DNA from: Diplonema japonicum
Lineage: Eukaryota; Euglenozoa; Diplonemea; Diplonemida; Diplonemidae
Length of the DNA stretch: 64,000 nt
Assembly: GCA_964019335.1 (NCBI GenBank)
Contig: OZ025652.1
Coordinates: 248,001 to 312,000 of the forward strand
Direction of reading: 5' to 3'
Part shown: positions 9,489 through 19,900 of the stretch, piece by piece
How the letters are laid out: every line of letters begins with the position of its first letter
How positions within the stretch are numbered: position 1 is the stretch's first letter
Position numbers and translations under genes: made by a program
Notes under the pieces: generated by a model
The model's database searches: none
Seen by the model: only the letters and a program-made list of their open reading frames with translations
Told to the model about the DNA's origin: nothing

Positions 9489-9595
9489 TTGGTGTAGTGT
9501 GTGGTAACCTTTATAGTTAGGTATTATGCGTTAAATATAAAAAAAGAAAAAATAACTCAGACAAAATGAAAGGAAATCCGACAAAATAAAGTGTT

Positions 9596-12500
9596 CTACA
9601 TGTCTACAAGTGGGCGGCGGTGCCTGCGTGTCTTTCTTTGTTGCTTCTTCACGTTGTAAGAGGATATGCACGACTCCACCTTGAGTGCCAGCGCCTCCAG
9701 AGAGTTGCCTACGAGAGGGAGCACAGGTGGCGGTGATGCTGGCAGCAGAGCGGGCGTTGCAAGAGCATGCTCGCGTGAGGACTTCAAGAACAGCTTCAAA
9801 ACAGCAATGTAAGCATGACGAGTGACCTTCTCGGCCTCCGATAGGAGGTGCCGCTCGCGGGACTCCTTTTCAATGTGTGCGATGTGTGCACGGTGCACCT
9901 TAGCCATGTCCTTCGTCTCTAGCATTGCTTCCTTCGCTATGAGCTGTGTTTTCAATTCTTCTACTTCTTCCACCTTTGCACGATAGTCCAGTTTCTGAGT
10001 GAGCTCCTTAGCGGTAGCCTCGGCGGTAGGGGTCAGCAGCCGCGCTTTAAGTTCCATTGCTGCCAATTTTCTCTTAACCTGTTCCATTTCTTTCTCGGTG
10101 CTTGTATCTGCGTTCCTTTGTAAATACTTACTTGCAGCTGCCAACCTAGGTCTCGCTCTTGGTGCGGGGGGCACCGGTATCGCCACCTCTAGCTCCTTGA
10201 CCCTGTGTGCCAGTGCGTCACGCTCCTCTTCGGCTTCCGCCAGTCGCGTCGATGCCTCATCTTTACCTTTTCTAAGGGCCTCGAGGTCCCCAGTTGCCTG
10301 AGCCTGCTCGCCCTCAAGCTTTGCTACAGTCTGTACCAGAGAAGGTACCCTGATAACTTGCTCCGAAAGCTGTTCCATCTCAGAGGTCAAGTATTCATTG
10401 CGTTTCTTCGCCGACCGCAGTGCTTGTTCTACAGCGTCCTTCTCACGCCGCATCTGTGCCATGTCGACCCCTGCGCCTTGCAGCCGTGTCTCCAGGCTCT
10501 TCTTCTCTCCTTCCACACCATTTAGCAGCCTCTCTAGCTCTGTCGCCCCTTGCTCCCCTTTCCGCCCTGTGCCTTCCTTCACCTTCACTGTTTTGCTATG
10601 CGCTTTTTCCAGTTCCGTACTCATGGTTTTATTCTCCTGCTGCAGCGCTTCGTAGTTGTATTTCACACCGTTCAGCTCTGAACGCAGCACTAGCATCTCC
10701 CTGTCGTCCTTCTCTATCCTGCTGATGAACCTCTCGCAAGCCTTCTCCAGTTGCTCTTTTTGCGCTTCCAGCTTCTCTGCTTCCTCAGCTTTCTCGAGTG
10801 CCACACCCACCTTTTCGTTCAGTTCCAACACCGTTTTGTTCGCCTTCTCCAAGTCGTTGGCAGTAAAGGCACGTCTTTCAATTTCTATAGTGAGGTCAGC
10901 CCGTAGCCCCTCCATGTCCTGCATCAGGGTAGCTGTCGTCGCCGAGTGATGTGAAGTTGCAATAGTAGTAGAAGCAGTAAAGACTTCCGCGGAGAGGACG
11001 ATGCGGGCGGACAACTCCTCCTGTTGCAAGAGGGACATGAACACGGTGTCGCAGTGCTCCCTAATGGATGCCCTGCCAAGTGTCTCAAGCTTCCCTACGT
11101 GGAACATGGACATCAGCCTGCGGTATGCCACCTTTTCCTCTTTCATGAACTCAAATGTGTCGTACTGGAAAGCTGTCACTAGCGAATACCTCCCGTCGAA
11201 TCTCGCCATCTCCTGCATCTCGAACCCCCTCCTTGCCTCCACGCACCGCTTCCCCCTAAGCCTTACCTCTCGTACCTTGTGCCCCCACATCTCCAATTCT
11301 CTAATACGGTTCATGGCGCTCTCCAGCCTCGTTGCGTCTTCCTTCCTCTTTCCTACCTCTTTCTCATACACTTCACGCAGTGCTTCAAAAGCTTCTTCGT
11401 CGTTCTTCATTTTGTTGTTGTCCTCCTGCAGCGATGCGGCTTCCTCTTCTGCATCTTTGCACTTTTGCTCAGCGCTTCTTGCCACGTCGAGGTGCTTGAG
11501 GCCCTCCTGCGAAAGCCGTTCGTTTTCTTCTGTTACACGCCGCAAATTCTGTAGTGCAGCGGCCTTGCTGTCTTGGAGGTCCTGGATCATCTGCAGTTGG
11601 GTTGCGTTCTCCTGTTGAAGGTCGGCCACCTGGTCCCTAAAAGCTTCAAGCTTCTCCGTGTGGGAAGTGTCGTGGAGCGAGGGATACGGATCGCCAATCT
11701 GCTCGAGTTCGTAGGAAAGAGAAGCTGCGTGCTCCTCCTGTGCATCAACAGGGGTCAAAGGGCTTGTAGTCAGTGACAATAATTCTTGTGGAAACACAGG
11801 ATCACCCTCTTCGTCAATGGGTGAAAGGAGGACACGCGAGGTAAGGTTGTCCACAAGTACGGGGAGGGGCTTAGTCACATCGAAGATGCTAGACATGGGT
11901 GGAAGCTCCATCGCAGGGCTGCAGCCGATGATATAATCGTCGACGTCAGGAGATGTAGTATGTATGATGGGGTTGCTCATCAGATCTAAAAACCTTTCGG
12001 TGGTGGCGATCTCCTCCCATACAGGGTCGTTCCCTTTCTCTTCCTCCTCCAGGATAGTGATCGACAGCTGCGTGGCATCCCCTTTGCAAAAGGAGTCGGG
12101 TCGTGACACCTCGCTGTCTGTGTCACGGTGTACCTGCAGCGGGTGTAGAGATGCAAGACAAGCCCCCAACACGCACAGCAGAAGGCCAATGTCGCCGGCC
12201 TCATCCTCAGGTTCCTTAGCGTCACGGATGCTCCGACTGTCTTGCGTGCTTGCGAGCAATACCTCCATGCTCTTGTCGCCCTGCGTGCTGGCGAACATGA
12301 CCTCAGTACCTTGCGTGCTGGCGAATACGACCTCAGTACCTTGCGTGCTGGCGAACATGACCTCAGTACCTTGCGTGCTGGCGAGCACTTCAGTAGTTTT
12401 ATCGCCCTGTGAGCTATCCTCCCCGCTAGCGAAGTCGACTGTCTCGTCCTCTGTGGTACCGACATGCTCCTGTTCAGGAGCTTCCTCGGGGTGGCCTTCC

Positions 12501-12862
12501 TCAGCCCCGCTCGCGGTTTCAGAATTCACAGCCAGTTTGGGCTCCTTTGGCGGGGCAGGAGATAAAGGAGCAGCAGTCAAGTCAGCACTCTTTGGCTGCC
12601 TCGGTGGGGACGGGGTCACTAGGTCAGGGTTGGTCTGTGTGACTTCTTCAGCTTCAAAGATCTCCTCGCTGTCCGAGCTTTCCAGATCAACGTTGCGCTT
12701 CCCCCACCGTACTGTTCTCTCGTCACCGTCGGAGCTCGTGTCAATGTCTGTGGTATTCCCTGTGTGCTCGTCCTCTTCCTCCCCACCCGGTCCCTCGTCG
12801 TCGCTTTCGTTCCATTGCCTTCTGGTGGGTCTTGATATGCTGTCGCTTTCAGTGTCGCTCAT
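9596..12862 (-). CDS. Large coiled-coil protein
   Basis: 1088 aa from the ATG at 12862 to TAG at 9596. Residues 1-120 are acidic and serine-rich (DTESDS, SSDSEEIFEAEE), as in phosphorylated tails. Residues 150-205 hold four to five copies of a 10-aa unit close to STQGTEVMFA. After a low-complexity segment, residues 400-980 are almost continuous heptad-like coiled coil broken by a short globular part near 540-640. The C-terminus is basic (KKQQRKTRRHRRP). No motor, kinase or membrane segment is visible. The plan fits a cytoskeletal, centrosomal or flagellar scaffold, without a specific family match. The next gene upstream ends 88 bp before this start. Confidence 0.85.
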   Translation of the reverse strand: MSDTESDSISRPTRRQWNESDDEGPGGEEEDEHTGNTTDIDTSSDGDERTVRWGKRNVDLESSDSEEIFEAEEVTQTNPDLVTPSPPRQPKSADLTAAPLSPAPPKEPKLAVNSETASGAEEGHPEEAPEQEHVGTTEDETVDFASGEDSSQGDKTTEVLASTQGTEVMFASTQGTEVVFASTQGTEVMFASTQGDKSMEVLLASTQDSRSIRDAKEPEDEAGDIGLLLCVLGACLASLHPLQVHRDTDSEVSRPDSFCKGDATQLSITILEEEEKGNDPVWEEIATTERFLDLMSNPIIHTTSPDVDDYIIGCSPAMELPPMSSIFDVTKPLPVLVDNLTSRVLLSPIDEEGDPVFPQELLSLTTSPLTPVDAQEEHAASLSYELEQIGDPYPSLHDTSHTEKLEAFRDQVADLQQENATQLQMIQDLQDSKAAALQNLRRVTEENERLSQEGLKHLDVARSAEQKCKDAEEEAASLQEDNNKMKNDEEAFEALREVYEKEVGKRKEDATRLESAMNRIRELEMWGHKVREVRLRGKRCVEARRGFEMQEMARFDGRYSLVTAFQYDTFEFMKEEKVAYRRLMSMFHVGKLETLGRASIREHCDTVFMSLLQQEELSARIVLSAEVFTASTTIATSHHSATTATLMQDMEGLRADLTIEIERRAFTANDLEKANKTVLELNEKVGVALEKAEEAEKLEAQKEQLEKACERFISRIEKDDREMLVLRSELNGVKYNYEALQQENKTMSTELEKAHSKTVKVKEGTGRKGEQGATELERLLNGVEGEKKSLETRLQGAGVDMAQMRREKDAVEQALRSAKKRNEYLTSEMEQLSEQVIRVPSLVQTVAKLEGEQAQATGDLEALRKGKDEASTRLAEAEEERDALAHRVKELEVAIPVPPAPRARPRLAAASKYLQRNADTSTEKEMEQVKRKLAAMELKARLLTPTAEATAKELTQKLDYRAKVEEVEELKTQLIAKEAMLETKDMAKVHRAHIAHIEKESRERHLLSEAEKVTRHAYIAVLKLFLKSSREHALATPALLPASPPPVLPLVGNSLEALALKVESCISSYNVKKQQRKTRRHRRPLVDM
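12271..12390 (-). repeat. 30-bp tandem repeat in coding sequence
   Basis: Three to four tandem 30-bp units (best copies 12301-12330 and 12331-12360) share the core CCTTGCGTGCTGGCGAA. Each encodes one 10-residue STQGTEV(M/V)FA repeat. Copies differ by a few bases, pointing to recent expansion. Confidence 0.85.
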
Positions 12863-12949
12863 CTATTCCATCCTTCTGATGATCTCTATGTTTGCAGAAA
12901 TAAATGAAATTGCATGGATCTATTGTCTATTGTACAACCCCTTTTGAGC

Positions 12950-13297
12950 TTAAAGAGCAACACCCCTAGAGGGTGTTGTGGAAACCGTGACTATTAAGGG
13001 AAGAGGGTCGGGGGTGGGGGAGCGAACTTGCACTTCGATACTGCCGATAACAGGCTCGGGTGTTTCCTCCCTGAGGAAGGTGATGGAAAGATCATTTGCC
13101 CGGACGTGGCGCTTAACTGTATAAGTAGAGATGAACATTAACACTGCGCATCCCACGCACAGGACCAGGAAGATCACCAACAAGACAGGTAAGATATGTG
13201 TCTCGTCGTCGCTGTCCTTTATAACCAATGTCTCAGTAAGTGATTCACTCACTGTTGCCGTCCCCTGTGTCAGTGTTGCAGTCGCCGTCCGTGACAT
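12950..13297 (-). CDS. Small single-pass membrane protein
   Basis: 115 aa. The frame upstream is closed by a TAG about 20 bp before the ATG at 13297, so this start is well fixed. A Thr/Ser-rich N-terminus of about 40 residues precedes one hydrophobic helix (about 37-60, ILPVLLVIFLVLCVGCAVLM). A basic stop-transfer (VKRHVR) and a proline-rich cytoplasmic tail follow. There is no cleavable signal peptide, so a type III or tail-out topology is likely. I recognise no family. It sits 88 bp upstream of the coiled-coil gene on the same strand. Confidence 0.65.
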   Translation of the reverse strand: MSRTATATLTQGTATVSESLTETLVIKDSDDETHILPVLLVIFLVLCVGCAVLMFISTYTVKRHVRANDLSITFLREETPEPVIGSIEVQVRSPTPDPLPLIVTVSTTPSRGVAL

Positions 13298-13996
13298 GAC
13301 ATGGCTCAAACCCCCGACCTATAACATGCATGCAATAGAGCAACAAAGAAGAGAAAGAGAAAAAAAATTACTATGATAGGAAACGAAGTGGTTAGCAGCG
13401 GCCCACCGCGGTAATGATGCTCCCCTTTTGGGGTGCTACCTATTGTAGTGCCCAGCTGACGTTTATATCTTCTAACCGGTAATCTTCTCGGTTGTACTTC
13501 TTATCTTCCTCTTTCTCTTTTTCTTGCACCACGGAAGTGGTACTTCTTCTTAATTCTAACAAAATAAGCAAAATATAAAAATTTGATAAATTTCGGTGTG
13601 CGGGTGGGTGCTCACCGTTCAGGGAGAAATTCACACTAATCGGTCACCGTTCTGCGGTTGCTGTCTGGTGCCTGCGGTGGCTGTTTGTCGCGATGAGATG
13701 GACGGCATCTGAGCGAGAAACATTGCTTGGAGTCGTGCTAGGTAGGGGGCGGTTTGGCTCGAGGAGAAGAGTGGTCTCCTGTCGTAGCCGTGTGCCGTCG
13801 GGCCCCCAAGATGTCGAAGGGTGTGTACCCTTGTCTTTGCGTTGGGGAAAGCATTCTTCCCTAAAATACTTTTTAACCGTTACAAAGGTTGCCTACAGAG
13901 ATGAATCGAAACACACAACATTCTGTCCCCCCATACACACGTGTATCCTCAGACTTAAATCAAAATTAATTCAGTGTGCATGGGGGGTGCTCACGG
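13298..13996. other. Spacer with a GC-rich island
   Basis: Positions 13640-13870 are GC-rich and free of homopolymers, unlike other spacers. A plus-strand ORF (13693-14028, 111 aa) crosses them, but it runs over the 3' end of the ankyrin gene and has no recognisable motif. I find no tRNA, snRNA or 5S signature. Confidence 0.4.
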
Positions 13997-16900
13997 TTAA
14001 TGAGATAGCAACAGGCCTTCTTGGTTAGAAGACTTCACGGAGCGCACCACGTGCGGGTTCACCTGTGACTGGTTAATAAGGTTACATAGATTGGTGAAGC
14101 CTTTCGAGTAAGCTATATCGGTAGCAGATTGATGCTCTGCGTTAGTAAGTGTCGTGTCTACGGATAACTCTAGGAAGAAGGCAACACATCTTTCAGCACC
14201 TGCTGAACATGCAACCATGAGTGGTGTGCTGCCAAGTGGGACGCGGGAGGGAAAGAGAATCTCGTCTATGTCACCACCATCAGTGAACATGACAGGTTCA
14301 GGCTCCTTCCCCACACGCACGTTTGCATCACACCCGTATCCCAGTAACATCTTCACTGCCTGCACATTGTCACACTCACAGGCTTCGTGTATTGCCATCC
14401 ACCCTCTTTTGTTTTGTTTTTCTAGTTCCAGCGTTCGCACAGGTGCCTCATTTGGCATCAGCATTGGCTCCAGCACACTCTTGTTATTTATTATGTTTGT
14501 TTTTGTGTGAAACAGCAACAGATAGTTTAAAATCGGCAGCGCTCTCACCGTCGTTGCCGCCATGTGCAGCAAGCTCCCCTCCGCGCCGTCTAACAACGGC
14601 ACCTTTGCATTCAGCATTGCGTAAGCCTCCTCGCAGTACCCTTCCAGAATGGCAATGTGTAGAGGTGTCCTCCCCTCGCAATCAGGCCGCGTCAACAGAT
14701 CCGGCAGTGACTCCGTCGCGTAGTGTATTAGCATCTTCGAAAGATGCAGATGTCTGGCGTGGAACGCCTCGATCAGTGGAGTGGCCTTCTGATAGTTACA
14801 CATCCAGATGTCCTTCATATTGTTGTTTAGTAAACGCTGCACCAGTACGATGTTGTTGTTCACGCACGCCAAGTGGATAGGCGCCATTCCAGTGTACGAC
14901 AGAGGCGCATCCAGAGTGCCGCCATACTCCTCCAACAACTGCACGGTATCTGCATACACATGGTTGCTGCATGCGAAATGCATATGTGTGTAGCCCTCTT
15001 TGATCACTTCGTTGGGACCGACGTGTTCATTGCGCAGCAAGAGTGTTATGATGCTCCCTGAGCAATGCTCAATAGCGCAGTGCAGAGCCGTGCTCCATCG
15101 GGCCGTTTCTTTTCGCACATCCACTCCGTATGTAATAAGGAACTTCGCCGTCGCAGGCATGTCATGCGAGATAGCAAGATACAATGGAGAAATACCTCGC
15201 TTCTGCTGGGACAGGAACTGCTTTAGTTCCATGACACAATTCATAGAACCGTGCAAACAAGCTGAGCTCACGGGGATGTGCCCCTTCTTGTTGTAGAGAT
15301 CAGGCTGTGCTCCGTAACAAAGAAGGATCTTCACCATGGCAAGGCTTCCGTGGATGCATGCTACGTGGAGAGGCGTGTTGCCGTCATCGCACGCGATGTT
15401 GGGGTCTGCCCCCAGAATCATGAGTTGTACTAGAGCAACTTCGTTGTTGGCCTGGGCTGCCACGAAGCACGCAGTCCCCCCACAAGGATCGTCGATATCC
15501 AAGCCAGCATTAACAAGAACAGGTATTGTGTTACTGAACAGCCTGTTGTCGGCACATCCCTCTCTCATGTGCATGATACTCTCCCATCGCCCATTAACGC
15601 AAACCTCAACACACTCTGCACTCTGCATGGGCGGTTCAACCTCGTACGCCATGACGTAGCTGCCTGGATCCAATGTGCATGTCGTGTTGCTCCATGACAG
15701 AACAATATCATGGTTGAAGATGTCATGCACGCGCATGGACGTTTTGGGTGTGCTGAACCTAAAAGCAGTTGTATACTTACTGCAAAACGGAGTTGCGGCG
15801 GCGGCGTACTGCAGCGGTCCATACCCAAAACAGCCCGTCGTTATCAAGGCCCCTTCTTCAAGCAGCGTTTTCACAATGGTAGAAGGGCCATGCATGCACG
15901 CATAGTGCAGGGGCGTGCTTCCCCATTTATTCGCAATATTCAAGTTCACCTGTTGAGATTCAAGCAGAATGTCGATCACATTTGAGTGTCCCCTGAAACA
16001 GGCCAAGTGGAGGGCTGTGTTGTCATTGTTGTCCACAGCATTTATCTGGAGGGAGTCACACGCGACAAGGGTCCGCGCGCACTCCGAGCCTGACACAGCA
16101 GCAGTGTGTAAAGCTGTTGCACCGAGACTATTTCTATGTTCAGTGCCTATACCGTGATGCAGTAGAAGCTTGAAGCACTTCGACGAGTCGAACTCACATG
16201 CAACGTGCAGCGCAGAAGAGCCGTCCGAAGCAAGAGCGTTAACTACAATTGAGCCACTGCCAACGAGGGTCTCGAGGAGGTCAGGTTGCTCACATGCCGT
16301 GGCGTAAAAGAGAGGTGTCCAGCGGTACTTCCCTCTGTCTCGGATGTTGTATTGGCCGCGAAACAGCCCTACAGTCGCGATGCACCCCCTCATGCATGCA
16401 AGATGTATTGGGTACTGTCCTGTGATTGTGGGTATCCTTTGCAGAGACATCATCATCAGTTCGCGACAGCATTTGCTGAAACCATTCTTCGTTGCTATAT
16501 GAAGAGCTGTCTGCCCGTCATTGTTCAGAATGCAGAACCACGTATCGATGAAGGTCATATGCTTCTTGTGCTGTTTCAAACATGTGGTGAGCTGTGTCAC
16601 CATCCCTTCGGCACAACTGGAGGCCGCGAGATGCAGAGCAGTGTTGCCGTCAACATCTCTTGCTTCAAGGAGCTCATCAAAGCAACCGACCTCTTCAGCA
16701 GCAGCAAGCAGCGGTAGCACATTCGAACAATGTCCGTCCTTAGCAATGGCATGCAGTGCTGTGCGTCCTAGGCTGGTTACTGAGAGGAGTTCCACGCGTG
16801 GGTTACCAGTCATGAGTGAGTCAAGAAAATCACAGTACCGAGCTGCGCCAGTTTTGAGACTCATGGTATGGAGGATACTTGCGTTCAGTTCCATGCTGAC

Positions 16901-19900
16901 GCAGCTCTGTGCCGCGTGCTCTTGCCTGAGAACCATGAGCAGTGAATTTAAAGTCGCACTAGGGCGTGCCGCGTTTGCGTTCTGTGCGAACCGTAAGGTA
17001 CCGAGCGTGAGGTAGGGCAGTCGAGGGTGGCGGACAAACCTCTCGACCATAGCAAGCCTGCCGTAGCTGACAGCGTTCTCCAACACAGACTTGCCATCAG
17101 CTGAGTACACAGACAGATCGATGTCGCGCGCTTCACACAACACATTCAAGCACTCCATTTGATTGTTGGCTATGCACATATGGATCGGTGGATTGTTTGT
17201 TGGTTTATTCGGGTTAGCACCATTTCGCAGCAGAATGCCCAGCAACTCCGGCCTACCCCAGTTGCACACGTATTCAACAGGAGCCATTCCACTGATGTTC
17301 ACATGGTTTATGTTTAACTCAGCGGGGAGGCTGCTGCAGAACAGGTCCACCTTGCCCATTTCCACAGAATCGGAGTTTACCCCTGCAACCTTGCAACGCT
17401 GCTTAACTGACAAGTGCCACTTTTTGTAGTACCTTCTTATTATGGCAATGGAAAGGATCTTCTGAACATGTTCGAGGATGGCGCTCTTCAACACTACTAC
17501 CTTAGCTTGCTTTCTGGCATCTTTTCCTGCTTCCTCATCCCCCCGGATCAGTTCTATTTGCTTGTGAAGATAGGCAATCTGCAGCCGAAGCCCTTTAAGC
17601 TGTTCGACGAACTCGTTGTTAGCAGACACAGTAATGGACGTGAACTTGACATGGAACTTTGACAGGATGTCCTGGTAAAAAGAAATGATTTTATTACGTT
17701 CCATATTCTCTGCTGTGGCAGCCAGGTCAAGCACAGAATAAGACGGTGCTGTGGGTTCGCTCGACTCGTTGGTGTCCATGTTTGTATTGAACACAGGTGG
17801 TATGTCTTCTACAAGATCGACCAGGTTTGCGCGCTCTTGGCACCATGTCCGCATCAGTAGCCTGCACGCCCTGCGCCCCTGCCGCACGACCATGTCTTCC
17901 GTGTCCGCGCTGTACCCTATCGGTGTCAGCCCGTGCGAGTTTTTCGCGTTTATGTTCCAACCTTTCTCCAGCAATTCCCTCGTGATGTCTAAGCACCCGC
18001 TCATCACTGACACATGCAGTGCTGTGTTCCCGTCGATATCGCAGTGCTGTATCAGCTTCGCGAGGCTCGTCCTCTCCAACTTCGCAGGTGCGTTCAGAAT
18101 GTACACCGCCACAGACAACGAAAAGTTCCGGCACGCTTCAAACAATGGTGTTGAGAGGGAGGGTGTGGCAGGTGTGTCGTAGTGCATGCCGAGCACCTCG
18201 ACGAGATACTTGAAAAGCTGCAGGTGGCCCCCTCTTGCCGCGTAGTGCGTGAAGGACATGCCGTCTTGATCTGCGTCGCCTTCAAAGCTGTGATCGTAAA
18301 ACGCTTCAATTACATTCAGTCTGCCTTGCTTTGCTGCTATCAAGAGAGGAGTAAGCCCGTCCTGTGTACGCGACCTTATAGTCGACTGGAGTAGTTTCAA
18401 CACCTCTTTGTGGCCAGAACCCGCTGCCATATGCGCGGCAGTCCTCCCAGCGCTGTCTGCTATTTTGGGGTCGAAGCCAGCATTCATAAAACACGAAACG
18501 ATATCCGTGCTCCCACGCAAAGCTGCGAGATGAAGAGCCAACTTTGAGTGATGAACATCAGGTAAAAGGGCCTCAACAAGAGGCAATTTCCCAGTGAACG
18601 CGGCCACGTCCAGAGCAGTCAGACCTTCACTGTCACGCCGGTCTAAGCTTATGCAGATAACGTCGAATGTCAGTAAGTACCTAACGATTCGCACCTGTTG
18701 TGCTCGTACTGCGATGTGCAGCATAGTTTCATTGTTATGCGTCACCATCTGCAGAACCTCTGGCGCTACATTCACCACTTCCCTCAAGCAGAACAGGGAA
18801 TTCTGTGCGGCACAGTGCGCACTGGAATAGCCTTTGATGTCTGTTGCTGTCAAACAAGCACCTTGCGCAATAAGCAGCTGTACAACCTTTGTCCGACCGC
18901 TAAAACAAGCTTTATGTAGCGGTGTTTGCTGACTGTTGTCAACAGTATCAACAGGTAAATACCTTAGCTTTCTGATCAGCTTTACTAGAGCTGTGTTTCC
19001 ATAGAATGCGGCCCAGTGCAAAGGAGTTGCTCCGTTGTTATCTGTAACCTTCTGTGCATAACACGATTTAAGTAACTTAAACGCTTCATTCCAACCGTAC
19101 CGTGCTGCGCAGTGCAGAGGGGAGATGGCACCAGCATCAGTAGTACACCAGTCCTTAATGAACTTAATTGTAGCGATATGGCCGCCCATTGCAGCAAGGT
19201 GAAGGCATGCGAAGCCCATTTTGTCTACCTGGATCAAAACATCGACAGGGTTCCGTTTCTTAGCTTGCAGATACGCAATGAACAGCTTGAGGATGTCAAT
19301 GCACCCCAGACGTGCTGCGTAGTGCACAGCTGTTTGACCTGTGGCAGGTGACGTGAGTTCTATCCGCGCACCAGCATTAATGAGCTGCTTGCAAGCTGGT
19401 ATGCACTTTTCCGACACAGCTTCCATCAAGGCTGTCTTACCATTGTTGCTGAAGGCGTTGGGATCTCCAAGGGCACCCATTAGCATGGAAAGCGTTTCAA
19501 GCGAACCCCCTTTAGTGGCATGATGCACTGCAGCTATAAGTCTTGGATCTTGTTTGCTAACGTTGGGTCCAAGCAGCATGTTTACGAGCGAGACAGCATT
19601 GCAGCGGCATGCAACTTCCAAAGGAGTGACGCTGCTGGTGCTACCTATAGCAGGGCTCGCGCCTGCATCCAGCAGCGCACGGCAACACGCCAATGAAGAT
19701 GACCTTGCTGCGAGGTATAAAGGAGTCATCCCCCGCGTGTCGACCAGGTTAACCTTGATGGACCACGGACCTCCGTTCAAAAGCACTTCAATGCAATGAG
19801 GGTGGTTGTACTGTGAAGCATAGTGAAGGGGGGTGCGCAGCAAGTACCTGCACCGCGTACTGGGGTTGCCGCTGTTGTACAGCAGCACATTCAAACAACT

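Noticed and set aside
13900-13930. An ACAGAGATGA string resembling the U6 snRNA ACAGAGA box
   Set aside because: None of the following U6 sequence (GATTAGC, the internal stem-loop) or a terminal T run at the right distance is present.
13693-14028. 111-aa plus-strand ORF
   Set aside because: It overlaps the 3' end of the ankyrin gene, has no recognisable motif, and would be the only plus-strand gene in the window.
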